DNA of 64,000 nt. Source: Crocodylus rhombifer (taxonomy: Eukaryota > Chordata > Crocodylia > Crocodylidae). The notes under the pieces are model-generated. The model was not told the DNA's origin, did not search any database, and saw nothing but the letters and a program-made list of their open reading frames with translations. Location of the stretch: NCBI GenBank assembly GCA_038503035.1, contig JAVSML010024581.1:97379-161378 (forward strand), in the 5' to 3' direction. Position numbers and translations under genes: made by a program. This document shows, piece after piece, positions 12,306 through 21,600 of the stretch; within the stretch, counting starts at the first letter, position 1, and each line of letters opens with the position of its first letter.

Positions 12306-12570
12306 CAGGGGTTTTCAACCTTTTTGTATCATTGTATCCCCAGCGGCTGGACACAGAGCAGTGTACCTCTGGCTGGCGGGGAGGGGGAAGGGGAGTGGTG
12401 AGCAGTGGGGGGGGCTTCCCCTGCCCCCCGTGTCCAGCCGTGTGGGCAGCACCTCTGCAGCAGTGCGGGATACTGCGTGGCAGCACTCCATCTCCAGCCA
12501 CCTGTGTGTACCCTCTAGGGCCATCTCAAGTACCCCCAGAGGTACGCGTAAGCCCAGTTGACAACCCCTG
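12306..12570. mobile_element. hAT-type nonautonomous DNA transposon
   Basis: The element begins CAGGGGTTTTCAACC and ends with the complement of CAGGGGTTGTCAACTGGG, giving terminal inverted repeats of about 15 bases with one mismatch. It is flanked by CAGTATTG (12298-12305) and CACTATTG (12571-12578), an 8-bp target duplication with one change. At 265 bp it carries no transposase. Both the 8-bp duplication and CAGNGGTT-type termini are typical of hAT elements. Confidence 0.9.
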
Positions 12571-12578
12571 CACTATTG

Positions 12579-13480
12579 CACAGCATCTGTTAGTCATTTA
12601 GCACAGTATAAAGTAGGTATCAAATATTATCTAAACAGCAAAGTACCGTTTTATGGTAACGTTGCACCAGTGTACCATGACTAAAAAGAGCAGGCTGGGA
12701 ACCAAACAGACAGACCCAAGCTGGTTTCTAGAAAAACTCAGGGCTGTTCAAACAGGTGAGGCCAGCAGCACTGTACCTAGACTCCTGGTGGCTCCACGCG
12801 AACTTTTAGCATCAGGCCCCCCTTTGCGGGAGATAACCATAACAATAATTGGACAATGGAAACCCCACCATTTTGGGGCCCCCTTTCTGTCTGGCGGCTG
12901 CCTGGTTCGCCCATGCCCTAAGTATCACTTGCACAGAGGCTCTTACTGGGATGTCAGTGGGACTGACTCGACCCCTAAACGCTTTGGCCTGGTGTGCGCA
13001 GAGAACAGACTCCTCGCCTGATTTTTCTAATCAGAAAAGCTATAAAGTGAAAGCAGCAGAAACACCACCAAGGTCAGAGAAGGCAAACCTACCTCTCCAT
13101 TGCTACTTTCCCGCTCTCCCTCCCACCCCCCCTAACCTGCGCGGCTGGGGGAGGCTGAGCGGCCTGCGTTTGCCGAGGGGCCCTTATAGCCGCAGGGCAG
13201 CGGCCGCCCCGGATCATCTTGGTGAAAAGAAACTCGGTTGAGGCTTCAAAACAGCGGCAGCAAGACATATCTAGCAAGATCAAACGAGGGATGGAAAATG
13301 GATGGTGTATCTTTAACCCACAGAGGTTGAAACGGTTTTTTTTCTTTGCTAGTTAACAATGGAAACTTTTTTTTTGTTAGTGTTTCCCTCCAGCGGTCCT
13401 GCCAAGCCATAGAGGAAAAAAAAAAAAAAGAAACTTGTTCCGCTGAGTTCAACCCCAGACAAGCTCACAACTTCCTTCCT
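12579..13480. promoter_or_regulatory. GC-rising flank upstream of ITPKB promoter
   Basis: CpG-containing GC-rich sequence appears at about 13125-13210 (GCGCGGCTGGGGGAGGCTGA, GCGGCCGCC), followed by AT-rich sequence to about 13540. Reading frames here have no recognisable product. It is most simply the outer part of the ITPKB promoter CpG region. Confidence 0.45.
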
Positions 13481-13723
13481 GCTTTCCTACCCCCTCCCCT
13501 CCCCACCTCTCCTCTCCTCTCCTCTCTTCTTCTTTTGCAACCCGGCGCACGGCGGAGGCATTCCCGAGCCGGCGGCGGGAGGGGAAGGGCCGAGCTCCCT
13601 GGCCGCGACCACGGACCGGCCGCCGCCCGCGCCCCCGCCCCCGCCCTGTGCTGCACCCGCGCACCTCGGCTCCGGCTAGCTCGATTTGTGGGTTTTATTT
13701 AAAAACCCTCTGATTCAATAGAC
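13481..13723 (+). promoter_or_regulatory. ITPKB: Probable ITPKB core promoter, CpG-rich
   Basis: A polypyrimidine run (CTCTCCTCTCCTCTCCTCTC, about 13508-13530) leads into a CpG-dense stretch at 13540-13680 with GC-box-like CCCGCGCCCCCGCCCCCGCC. A TATA-like TATTTAAA at about 13696 sits in the near-palindrome GGGTTTTATTTAAAAACCC. Together with the donor at 13902 this supports a promoter for a + strand first exon. The true transcription start cannot be fixed from sequence; it may lie inside the CpG-rich part and not 25-30 bases after the TATA-like box. Confidence 0.6.
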
Positions 13724-13901
13724 ATGTATACCATTTGACGGCTTCTACCAAAAAAAAAAAAAAAAAAATCATCTCGATCTGGATATCTGGAGGAGGAAAT
13801 CATTTCTGGCGCGGGTTGGTCTCCGCGTTTCTGCGGGTGTTTCAAAGCGATGTGAACTGCAAGCAGGGCTCTGAAGTCTGCATGAATCCCTCACGTCCTA
13901 G
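13724..13901 (+). other. ITPKB: ITPKB exon 1, non-coding (probable)
   Basis: This GC-moderate stretch ends in a strong donor, CCTAG|GTAAGG, at 13901/13902, and the next good acceptor, TTGTCTCCGCAG, ends at 17343. In human ITPKB the first exon is likewise untranslated and the start codon lies in exon 2. A 20-base A tract lies near 13750-13768. Three short upstream ORFs start here: ATG at 13724 (4 codons), an ATG-TGA start-stop at 13850-13855, and ATG at 13882, which after splicing ends at TGA 17345-17347. The 5' limit is arbitrary because the transcription start is unknown. Confidence 0.6.
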
Positions 13902-14172
13902 GTAAGGTTGGACTGTTTCATTTGACTTTTTTTCTTCCCCGCTTTGCTTCCTAAGCTGGTCTGTGTTTCCCGGGAAGAGCAGGAGCAGGAGGGGGGCGCG
14001 GGGTGCAGGCTCGGGTCAAAAGCAATGGCAGGCGTTTCATAATGCTGCTCAAGCAGGCATTTCTGCAAATGCCATTTCAAGCCTCCTCACCACGATGTCA
14101 TGAGCAGCTGTCCTGCACCCCCAGCCCACATCAGCAGTAGGCAGGAATGCCTTTTTGTTGGCAAAAGGCATC

Positions 14173-14290
14173 AGGACTTGTGGTAGAGGTGATCGCTTTT
14201 ATTAGGCCAACTCGATTTTTGTACAAAAAAAGAAAAATGTCTTTAGTGGACAAGGATCAGGCATAGGAGAACAGATTGTAAAAGTTCTCC
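14173..14290. repeat. Dispersed repeat, copy 2 (see 6122)
   Basis: This copy opens with GGACTTGTGGTAGAGGTGAT and CTTTTATTAGGCCAAC and closes with TTGTAAAAGTTCTCC, matching 6122-6246 in order and spacing. It lies early in ITPKB intron 1. Confidence 0.7.
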
Positions 14291-14559
14291 TTTTTATTGG
14301 CAAGAATTCAGTGGCAGGAAGAGGCTGCTAGATCTTTCTTGCCCCCGTTAAACACTTGAAGAAAATGTAAAGACAGAAAAATAGGGCTGTTAGACTCTCT
14401 GAAGAGACTTCTGCAGCCAGAATAAAGCGAGCCGTCAGCAAAACTGCTCAGTGCTCTGCCCTTCATTACCTCTCTGGACAGGTTAGCATGAAAGGCTTTC
14501 AGTTTGTGTCTTCTGAGGCATAGGAGATATGCGTCCAAATGTGCTTCTCCTGGACATAC

Positions 14560-15240
14560 CCATAGGGGTGCGCACATCAGAGCCACACATTTGCACGCAT
14601 GACATCTGCACACACCTGGACACTCGTACAGCTGCACAGCATCACAACATGAACCCAAAACAAAGAGTAGGTTGATGTAATTCCAGAAGTACATATAAAC
14701 ACAAGCACCCTGCCATCTTTGACTGTGTGCACACATAAACACACACATACAGGATGTGTATATGTATGCACAACTGCAAACCAGAGTGAATAATGAATAA
14801 AGTCCAAATGGGATTTATATACATACAGTGCAACATACAAAGGCATTTAGTGACATATAGAGTCACAGGGGCATGCAGAAATATAACATGGGCAGAAACA
14901 CAAGCGGGCACAGATCCATCCATGCGCACATGATCTGTCACTTGTGTGCCCATATGGCACTTCACATATATGAGATATTCTCATGCCTATCTCACATGCA
15001 TAGAATTTACATGCTGTGGTGTGAAAAGAAGCCCGTAATTCAAACAGTACATCCATACTTGTACAGAGGAGACATACATACATACAAAGAAACATAACAT
15101 ACAAAAGACACACACCATCAAATAGGGCCAGAAACACACATGGGTGCAAAAGGGTCACTCACTTAAGTGGAATCACTTGCATATTGAGCACACACAGGCA
15201 GTGCTATGTACACTCATATAGATGTCCATATATGGAACCT
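14560..15240. repeat. Degenerate CA/TG-rich tract in intron 1
   Basis: Words such as ACACACATACA, GCACATGC and ACATATATGAGA recur without a clean period, consistent with a decayed microsatellite or minisatellite cluster. The minus-strand reading frames here are rich in Cys, His, Met, Tyr and Val only because of this base composition. Confidence 0.6.
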
Positions 15241-15486
15241 TGTTTCATAGGCACAAGACACAAGCTAGACACCCATGCCATTTCAAGTGTGTATGGCAGG
15301 CTGAAGAGATGGATGCATAAATCTATACCATAGAGATCTGTGATACAGAGTAAATGTGTCAGGATAAGACTTAATATATATAATGCTAAACAAAGGCATA
15401 CAGATGAGCACAAACATACAGGGAGATTAGGAAATACCTGGATGGAGTTGAGCTTTTCTCTATGACTGAAGAGGACGAGAAGTAAT

Positions 15487-16143
15487 GACCTCAAGTTTCA
15501 GTAGGGAAAATTTAGGTTGGAGATTACAAGAAACTTTCTGACAATGAAGGTACTCAAGCATTGGAACAGGCTACCTAGGAACACAGTGGAATCTCAAATC
15601 CTTGGAAGTTTTCAAGAGCAGGCTACACAGACATGTAACCAGGATAGTTTAAGGCATAGTTTCTCAACCTGTGGTACACATACCCCTGGGGGTACTCGGG
15701 TACCCCAACACTCTCGCCCTCTTTTCCTCTCAAAACTATGGCAAAAAAATCGGTGCAATTTAAAAAGTCAAATTTCCCAGTAATAATTTGGTTCAGCCCT
15801 CCTACCTTTGGCCAACATCACCTTTAGCTCCGGTACATACTTGAGTTGTGCACCCCTGGTGTAGAAGGTGGCAACTCTACCCACACCAAATCAGACATCT
15901 GTCATATCACACAGCCTTATATACACAGCCCTTCTTCCACCATATGGCACACATTAGTCTGTAGATTCAAAATCCCCTGGAAAATTGACTGTTGGGGTAC
16001 TTATTAAAATTTTCAGAAGTTAGGGGGTACTTGCTGCTTAAAAGGTTGAGAAACACTGGTTTAAGGGACCATCCTGTCTTGAGTAGAGGGGTTAGACTAG
16101 ATGACCTTGTGAGGTCCCTTCTAGACCTATTTTCCTACGATCC
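15487..16143 (+). mobile_element. CR1 3' fragment split by a hAT insertion
   Basis: The left part (15487-15654) carries the CR1 C-terminal and 3' UTR pattern (AAGCATTGGAACAGGCTACC; TTGGAAGTTTTCAAGAGCAG). The right part (16059-16143) resumes with GACCATCCTGTCTTGAGTAG and TTAGACTAGATGACCTTGTG and ends near TTCCTACGATCC. The two parts join across the 8-bp duplication of the element at 15655-16058, so the CR1 copy was there first. Confidence 0.88.
15655..16058. mobile_element. hAT-type nonautonomous transposon in CR1
   Basis: The termini are CATAGTTTCTCAACCTGTGG and the complement of CAGTGTTTCTCAACC. The flanks are a perfect 8-bp duplication, GTTTAAGG, at 15647-15654 and 16059-16066. The 404-bp body has no transposase. 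The perfect duplication fixes both ends, and the position inside CR1 gives a relative age. Confidence 0.93.
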
Positions 16144-16639
16144 AGCGGAATGGATCTTCAGTATACAAAGCCGCCCAAAGATATAGAATTATATCTGCAG
16201 GATCATATGATAGAGATATCATATCAAATTACATGGTGAACCCTGAAGAAACACAGAGGAGTCCAAAAGCTTGCTTGATCTTCATATCGTATTCAGACAG
16301 ACACATAGTAAAAGATACCACAAAGAACCTTAACAGGCACATTATATATCCAAATACATGTATATAGCAAATAGAAGATGTCACCTGTAGTTACTGTAGA
16401 CACTAGAGTCAATTTTTTGGTTGAAAATGTCAACTTTTGGGGCTTTCAGAAAAAAATTCAGCCAAAGACCCCCATGTTTTGGGCCCAAAACATGAACATG
16501 TGGATTAGCAACATGCTGCTAGGGGCAGCTCATGGGTACTGTTGTCATGGTGCCTCATGTTCCTCTTTCTTGTCTATGGGCTGGCATGCTGGCTGGACTA
16601 CACTACCCATGATGCTGAAGGGGCTTCTCTCCTCTCTGT

Positions 16640-16720
16640 GTGCAGGGGGAGCTTGCATGTGTGTATAGGGGAGGCTGTGTTTATGTGTGTAGTGGACCTT
16701 TCATATGTGTATACGGGAGC

Positions 16721-16756
<36 letters not shown>

Positions 16757-16867
16757 ATGCAGGGGGAGCCTCTGTGTGCGTGTGTGTAGGGGGAGCCTGT
16801 ATGTGAGTATAGGGGAAGCTTTGTGTATGTGTGTACGGAGCCTGTATATGTGTATAGGGGAGCGTGC

Positions 16868-16899
<32 letters not shown>

Positions 16900-17240
16900 C
16901 TAGGGGAGCCTGTATGTGTGTATAGGGGAGGCTGTGTGTGTGTGTAGGGGAGCCTGTATGTGTATGTGTGCACACATGGGTGTAGGGGAGCCTGTGTATG
17001 TATACGGGAGGATGCGTGTATGGGTGCAGGGGAGCCTGTATATGTGTGTGTGTATATAGGGGAGCTTATATGTGTGTATAGGGGAGGCTGTGTGTATAGG
17101 TGCAGGGGAGCCTGTATACATGTGAAGAGGGTGTGAGTGTGAATGCATGTACGTGCGTAGGGGAGCCTATGTGTGTATAGGGGAAGCTGCGGGGTGGGGG
17201 GGTGTCGGGGAGCCTGTGTGCACGCGTGTTGGGGGTGGGG
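16640..17240. repeat. GT-rich minisatellite next to ITPKB exon 2
   Basis: About twenty cores of GGGGAGCCTG, GGGGAGGCTG or close variants alternate with TGTATGTGTGTATA-like spacers of variable length. Pure GT runs occur at about 16723-16755 and 16873-16899. The array ends about 100 bases before the exon 2 acceptor. Long alternating purine-pyrimidine runs can adopt Z-DNA. Long open frames on the opposite strand reflect the repeat and not a gene. Confidence 0.92.
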
Positions 17241-17354
17241 GAGCCGCTTCACACAAACTGGAAGCCGGGCGCGGGGCGGGCAGGCCGGTCTCCCGTCGGG
17301 GCGGGGTGGCCGCACGACCCCTGACCCGCGCTTGTCTCCGCAGCTGATCCGCGC

Positions 17355-17447
17355 ATGGAGCCCGGGGCGGGGGCCAGGCCTTCCCCCGCGTCGCCCTCCC
17401 ACCCGGCCGGCGATGCGGCGGTTGCCCGGCCGCCCCGCACAGGCTGA
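17355..17447 (+). promoter_or_regulatory. uORF in ITPKB leader, 30 codons
   Basis: An ATG at 17355 opens a frame of 30 codons (beginning MEPGAGARPS) ending at TGA 17445-17447, 51 bases before the main start. It is G/C-rich and lacks a domain. Its position upstream of a strong Kozak start suggests it could lower translation or force reinitiation; that is inference. An overlapping uORF from 17413 to 17535 runs past the main ATG in another frame. Confidence 0.5.
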
Positions 17448-17498
17448 CCCCGACGGCGGCGGCGGCGGCCCGGCCCCTGCGCGCCCGGGCTCGGGACT

Positions 17499-18140
17499 AT
17501 GGCCGTGTACTACTACGCGCTCAACAGCCTGGTGATGATGAATAGCAGCAGCGAGGCGAAGCGCGGCGCCAGCCCCGGCCCCGGCCCCGACGGCAGCAGC
17601 AGCGGCAGCCGCCCCTCGGCGCCCCCGGCCCTGCATGTCCCGGCCCGGCTGAGCCCCGCGCCGCCCGCCCGCACCCCGCGACCCCGCGAGCTGCAGCACG
17701 GGCAGGTGACCCAGCGCGTCGGGCTTTTCGAGGCCCGCATCCGGGCGCGAAGCCCCCAGCCCCGCCCGGCCCCGACCGCGGCCGCGGAGGGCGCCCCGGA
17801 GCCCCGCGCCCTCGAGGTGGCTGTGCAGAGTGGGCCGGGGCGCTGCGGCAGCCGGGCGGGCTGTGGGGCGCCGGAGGGGGAGCTCCCCACCGGTGGTGGC
17901 GTGGGCAGCAGCAGCATCCCTGCTGTGGTCATCACGGACCTTGGGGCGCAAGAAGAACAGGGCAACGAGGGGCCTCCTGCCACTGCGCCGCTGCGCAAGC
18001 TGTCCTCCTCGTCGGCCTCGTCCACCGGCTTCTCCTCATCCTGGGAAGAGTCCGAGGAGGATGTCTCCAGTGATCCCGAGCGGCCCCTGGAGCCTGCCTC
18101 CGCCTTCCTGCAGACCCAGGATCAGCACAAGCCCCGCGTG
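17499..18140 (+). CDS. ITPKB: Inositol-trisphosphate 3-kinase B, first coding exon
   Basis: ITPKB phosphorylates Ins(1,4,5)P3 at the 3 position to Ins(1,3,4,5)P4, and in mammals acts in lymphocyte and calcium signalling on actin and membranes. This exon encodes the 214-residue regulatory N-terminus; the kinase domain lies in later exons. Residues 1-15 ([15 protein letters not shown]) match the mammalian start. Residues 63-84 ([20 protein letters not shown] at its core) match the segment lying in the F-actin-binding region of mammalian ITPKB. Residues 139-147 (SIPAVVITD) and 165-214 ([20 protein letters not shown], then an acidic run and [10 protein letters not shown]) match the block just before the catalytic domain. 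The linkers are Pro/Ala/Gly/Arg-rich. The start has A at -3 and G at +4. The exon ends after KPRV in phase 0, where the human protein continues into the kinase part. The family's exon is about 640 codons in human, so the middle is much shorter here. ITPKA and ITPKC fit the N-terminus far less well. Confidence 0.95.
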
Positions 18141-18164
18141 GTAAGCCCTGCCGTGAGCAGCCTC

Positions 18165-18600
18165 CCTCACGCCCCCCCAGCACCTGCCTCCTCAGGTGTC
18201 TCGAGGTCCTCCTCCCCCCACCTCTTCATGGGTCTCTAGGTCTCCCCTTCTTCCTCTCCTCCCCACCCACTTCCTCAGGTGACCCCAGGTTCCCCCAACC
18301 CTGTCTCTTCAGGTGTCCCCAGCTCCCCTCACCTCCTCAGGTGTCCCCAGGTTCCCTCCTTCCCTTTCTGTTCCCCATACCTACCTCTGCAGGTGTCCTC
18401 AGGTCCCCCCACCTCCTCAGGTGTCCCTAGCCCCCCCCACCTGCCTCCCCAGGTCCCCCCACTTTCTCAGGTGTCCATCCCCTACTCTCCGCACCTGCCT
18501 CCCCAAGTCCTCACACCCCCTGCCCTCATACTAGCCACCACCTCCACCAGGTTCTGCACCTTAATTTGTTCTCTCCCCCCCCCCCCCCCCACTTCCTTCC
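18165..18600. repeat. C-rich minisatellite just inside intron 2
   Basis: Imperfect units built on CCCACCTCCTCAGGTGTCCC recur from about 18170 to 18530, followed by a pure C tract of about 17 bases near 18574-18590. Many units contain CAGGTG preceded by pyrimidines, so they resemble 3' and 5' splice sites. The array starts within about 30 bases of the exon 2 donor. Frames through it (for example 18279-18653) are products of the repeat. Confidence 0.88.
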
Positions 18601-21600
18601 CAGCTTTGTTCCCAGCCCTGCTGATGAGAGGTAGGGGACAGCCCAGGTCTTAGTCCCACAAAGAGAGACAGTCTCCTGTCAGCCTTGGGAGCAAGTTCTC
18701 TGACACCACTGCAGGAAAAGACCTGGATATTGTCTCTTAACGTGACTTCAAGGAGGCTTCCCCCCTCCTAGCCATTGTTAACCGCTACTCCAGTGTGCTT
18801 ATTCAGCTCTGATGCAGGCCAAGCACCCGACTCTGTCTGACTTGGTAGAGATCAGAATGATTTGGAGGTGTTTAGGAGGGACCTGAGAGCTTTTAAGAGC
18901 CTCTTTCTCTCTCACACACACGCACGCATAGAAATCATCACTAGTAACAGGATGAAAATTACTTGCTTTGTAGAAGAGATCTTGTTTAAGTGTCCAGTCT
19001 TGCAGTATTTAGGCTTGTAGTCCTCGGGTAGGAGTTTTTTCTGTCTCCAGACCATTTGTCTGTAACTATTTCACCTCAAGTCACTGTGGTCCTCGGGTAG
19101 GAGTTTTTTCTGTCTCCAGACCATTTCTCTGTAACTATTTCATCTCAAGTCACTGTGCTGATCTTTTCTCACTTGCCCTGGTTTTAGTCCAGCATAACTT
19201 CTCTGGCTTCTGAGGAGTTCCTTGGCTTACATGGATGCAAGAGAGCTGGGAAGCAGGCCTAGTATTTCTTCTTCAAAACATAACCCCAGTGGGCTAGTTG
19301 TCTTAGCATTTATAGTGCTGCTGACTACCTTCTCATCTGAGTACCTTCCACCACCAAGTGATAACTTGTAGACTTAATGGGATCTGGGGTACTTGTCCTT
19401 TGGAATAAAAACTGCTTGGGCAAAGATTTATCAAATATTATTTATTTTGTGTTAGTTATATATTTGTGCTGATTCTTTCTGGGGGGTGGTTCTTAGGGTG
19501 CTCAGGGTGTTTTAGGTGGAAGGGCTGTTGGTGTTATAGATCACTCTGATGGTAGGAAGGACAAGGAAACTTTTACAATATTTCTGAAAAAAGGTAGTTG
19601 GACTCTGGGTTTCACTGATCTCCTAGAGAAGTTTGCTCCGCATCTGGATATTCTCCATCGAGAATGCCTTTTCCCCAGCTCCCTTATGCTCAGTTCTGGG
19701 CTCTGTGACCTGCATCGTCTCTGGAGTGCAGCTGTCTACGGTAGAATGCAATTTGGTCTTTAATGTACCTGGGGCTTGATCCATTAATTGCTTTGAGATT
19801 AAAACCAGAGCCTTCGACTGGCAAATCCTGAAAGATGTGGAGCACCCACCTGTCTCATTTATTTCAAGAGCACTAACAAGTCTCATCATCTTCCAGCGAT
19901 TTGATTTATTAAGCTTACGTATCCTGTGATATGTGATAGTGAAACTCCTATTAACTTAAGTGGCATCAGGAACTGTGGCATAAGAATCTAATTAGAATAG
20001 AAGAATGAAGCCCATTGTGGAGAAAGGGTGTAATGCTGTTTATCAGGCTGCAGCAACAAACACCTGTTTAACTGCCTTTTTCTTTATGTAGCAAGGATTG
20101 AAAGCCAGTTCTGTGCTGGCCAGAGAGGTAGCAGGGTAGAATGGCAGTTGAAAAAGTTGTGAATGTTATGGCCTGTGAAGTTTTGAGAGAGTTTTGTACA
20201 CACAGACAGGTCCTTTGATTCATAGCTGGATTACTTGCTTTGGTCATGGCAATATTCCTTTAGCTGACATTTGGCTTTGTGTGTATTATTTCTCGATCAA
20301 TAACAGTTGTTATCTGCAGTAAGTCTTTCTGAATCATTGCTGAAAAGATTTGACTGCTAGGGTGGATAAGATGAGATCATTTCCAGCAGTGTGGAGGAAC
20401 GCTTCTTGAAGTCTCAAAACTGATTTTATACAAAACTGCTGAAAATAGTTTTTCCTCTTCTATGTCCATAGATAAACTTCTACGGAGTCTTTCTGTAAGA
20501 CCCACTGTTGACAATGAACAGGATCCAAAGCTCACTGAAGGCAGAAAGAAGACTTCTGTCAATGTTGGTGGACTCTTTTTAGCCTGGTGGTCTAGCAGAA
20601 TTTGGCAATATGGGGAGGGCTTGTTTCTGTACCACCAGAGTAACTCTACAGGCTTCAGGGGGATTATTGCAGTATACCAGAGCCTGGCCCAAAGCTGCCT
20701 CCAGAAATGCAGAGGGGGTTAGTCTGCCTTTCATTTGATTTTTCTAGTTAAGGATTTGCATAATCTCAATTAATGCTTGATTGGGTTGGAACCTCTGTAG
20801 GGATTCTCCATTGCTTTCTGGAGGGCCAACGGTGGGGGATGGGACTGTCTTCTGCTTTGCAATATACATATTTTTTCAGCAGGATCGTGGACGAATGCCT
20901 AGTGGTCCAGTGTTGTTTTCTGCAGATAGGTGATCTACTTAAATAACAAAACCTTTCCAAACCTAGCTTTGCATTCTCACTGGAGACATTTCAAAATCCA
21001 TAGTGATGAGAGAAGACAGCTGCTTGAATTGTCTCAGACGCCCACATTTGTTTTCACAAACTCACCAATTTCCATTCAATGATATGTACTGTCTGGAAGC
21101 CAGCTCTATAGCCAAGGAGCATGCATCAGGCAATCTTACTGGCAGTCTTCCTGATACTTTTTTGAGAAGGAAAACCCTGGTGGGAGATCCTCAGCTAACG
21201 TAGATCAGCATGGCTCCGTTGAGCTCAGCCGAGTTTTGCTGCTTTATGCCAGCAAAGGATGTGGTCCTGGTTATCTGCATTTGCAAGAGGTGTTGTTTGT
21301 GTTGGTGGGAAAGTTTACTGTACCTGTAAAGGAGATAATGCTGAGCAACAGGAAAGTGGTTTTTGTTAGAGGTCTTCTAAAGGCTCTGCATTTCATGCTG
21401 GGCTTTTACAAATTTAGTAAACAGTAGGTTCACTTGTGCCCTTCCTTTTTGGATGCTGTCTCGCTACAGGAACTATTAGGGATGTCCGGCTGTCTATTGT
21501 AGTTCCTCTCTGTGTTCTTTGTGGGGCAGAGCAGGCAACTCCCTTCAGCTGAGTTTCAGGACTCATCCTGCTCTTGTATTTCAGAGAGATGGTTTAGTCA

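Larger units (their letters stand above)
17344..18140 (+). other. ITPKB: ITPKB exon 2 with 5' UTR and first coding part
   Basis: The acceptor CTTGTCTCCGCAG ends at 17343 and has a branch-point-like CCCTGAC about 20 bases before it. The exon has 155 bases of leader, the start codon at 17499, and a donor GTG|GTAAGC at 18140/18141. Two more upstream ATGs lie in the leader: 17355-17447 (30 codons, ends before the main start) and 17413-17535 (40 codons, overlapping the main start in another frame). The exon is a CpG island along most of its length. Confidence 0.88.

Noticed and set aside
311..13480. Exons of PSEN2, the upstream neighbour of ITPKB in human
   Set aside because: No frame shows presenilin transmembrane or catalytic motifs; the neighbour probably lies outside the window.
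14308..15158. Cys/His/Met-rich minus-strand frames as a secreted or zinc-binding protein
   Set aside because: The residues come from a degenerate CA/TG repeat; frames overlap one another in three phases without conserved spacing.
16640..17240. CRISPR array
   Set aside because: Repeat and spacer lengths are irregular, the spacers are themselves GT repeats, and the context is a vertebrate intron.
16701..17951. Long minus-strand frame as a protein-coding gene
   Set aside because: It is built from a GT minisatellite and the antisense of a CpG-rich exon; it has no domain and its amino acids follow the repeat.
18141..18239. Coding frame continuing past 18140 to a stop at 18239
   Set aside because: A good GTAAGC donor lies exactly where homologous ITPKB proteins pass into the next exon, and the extra codons match nothing in the family.
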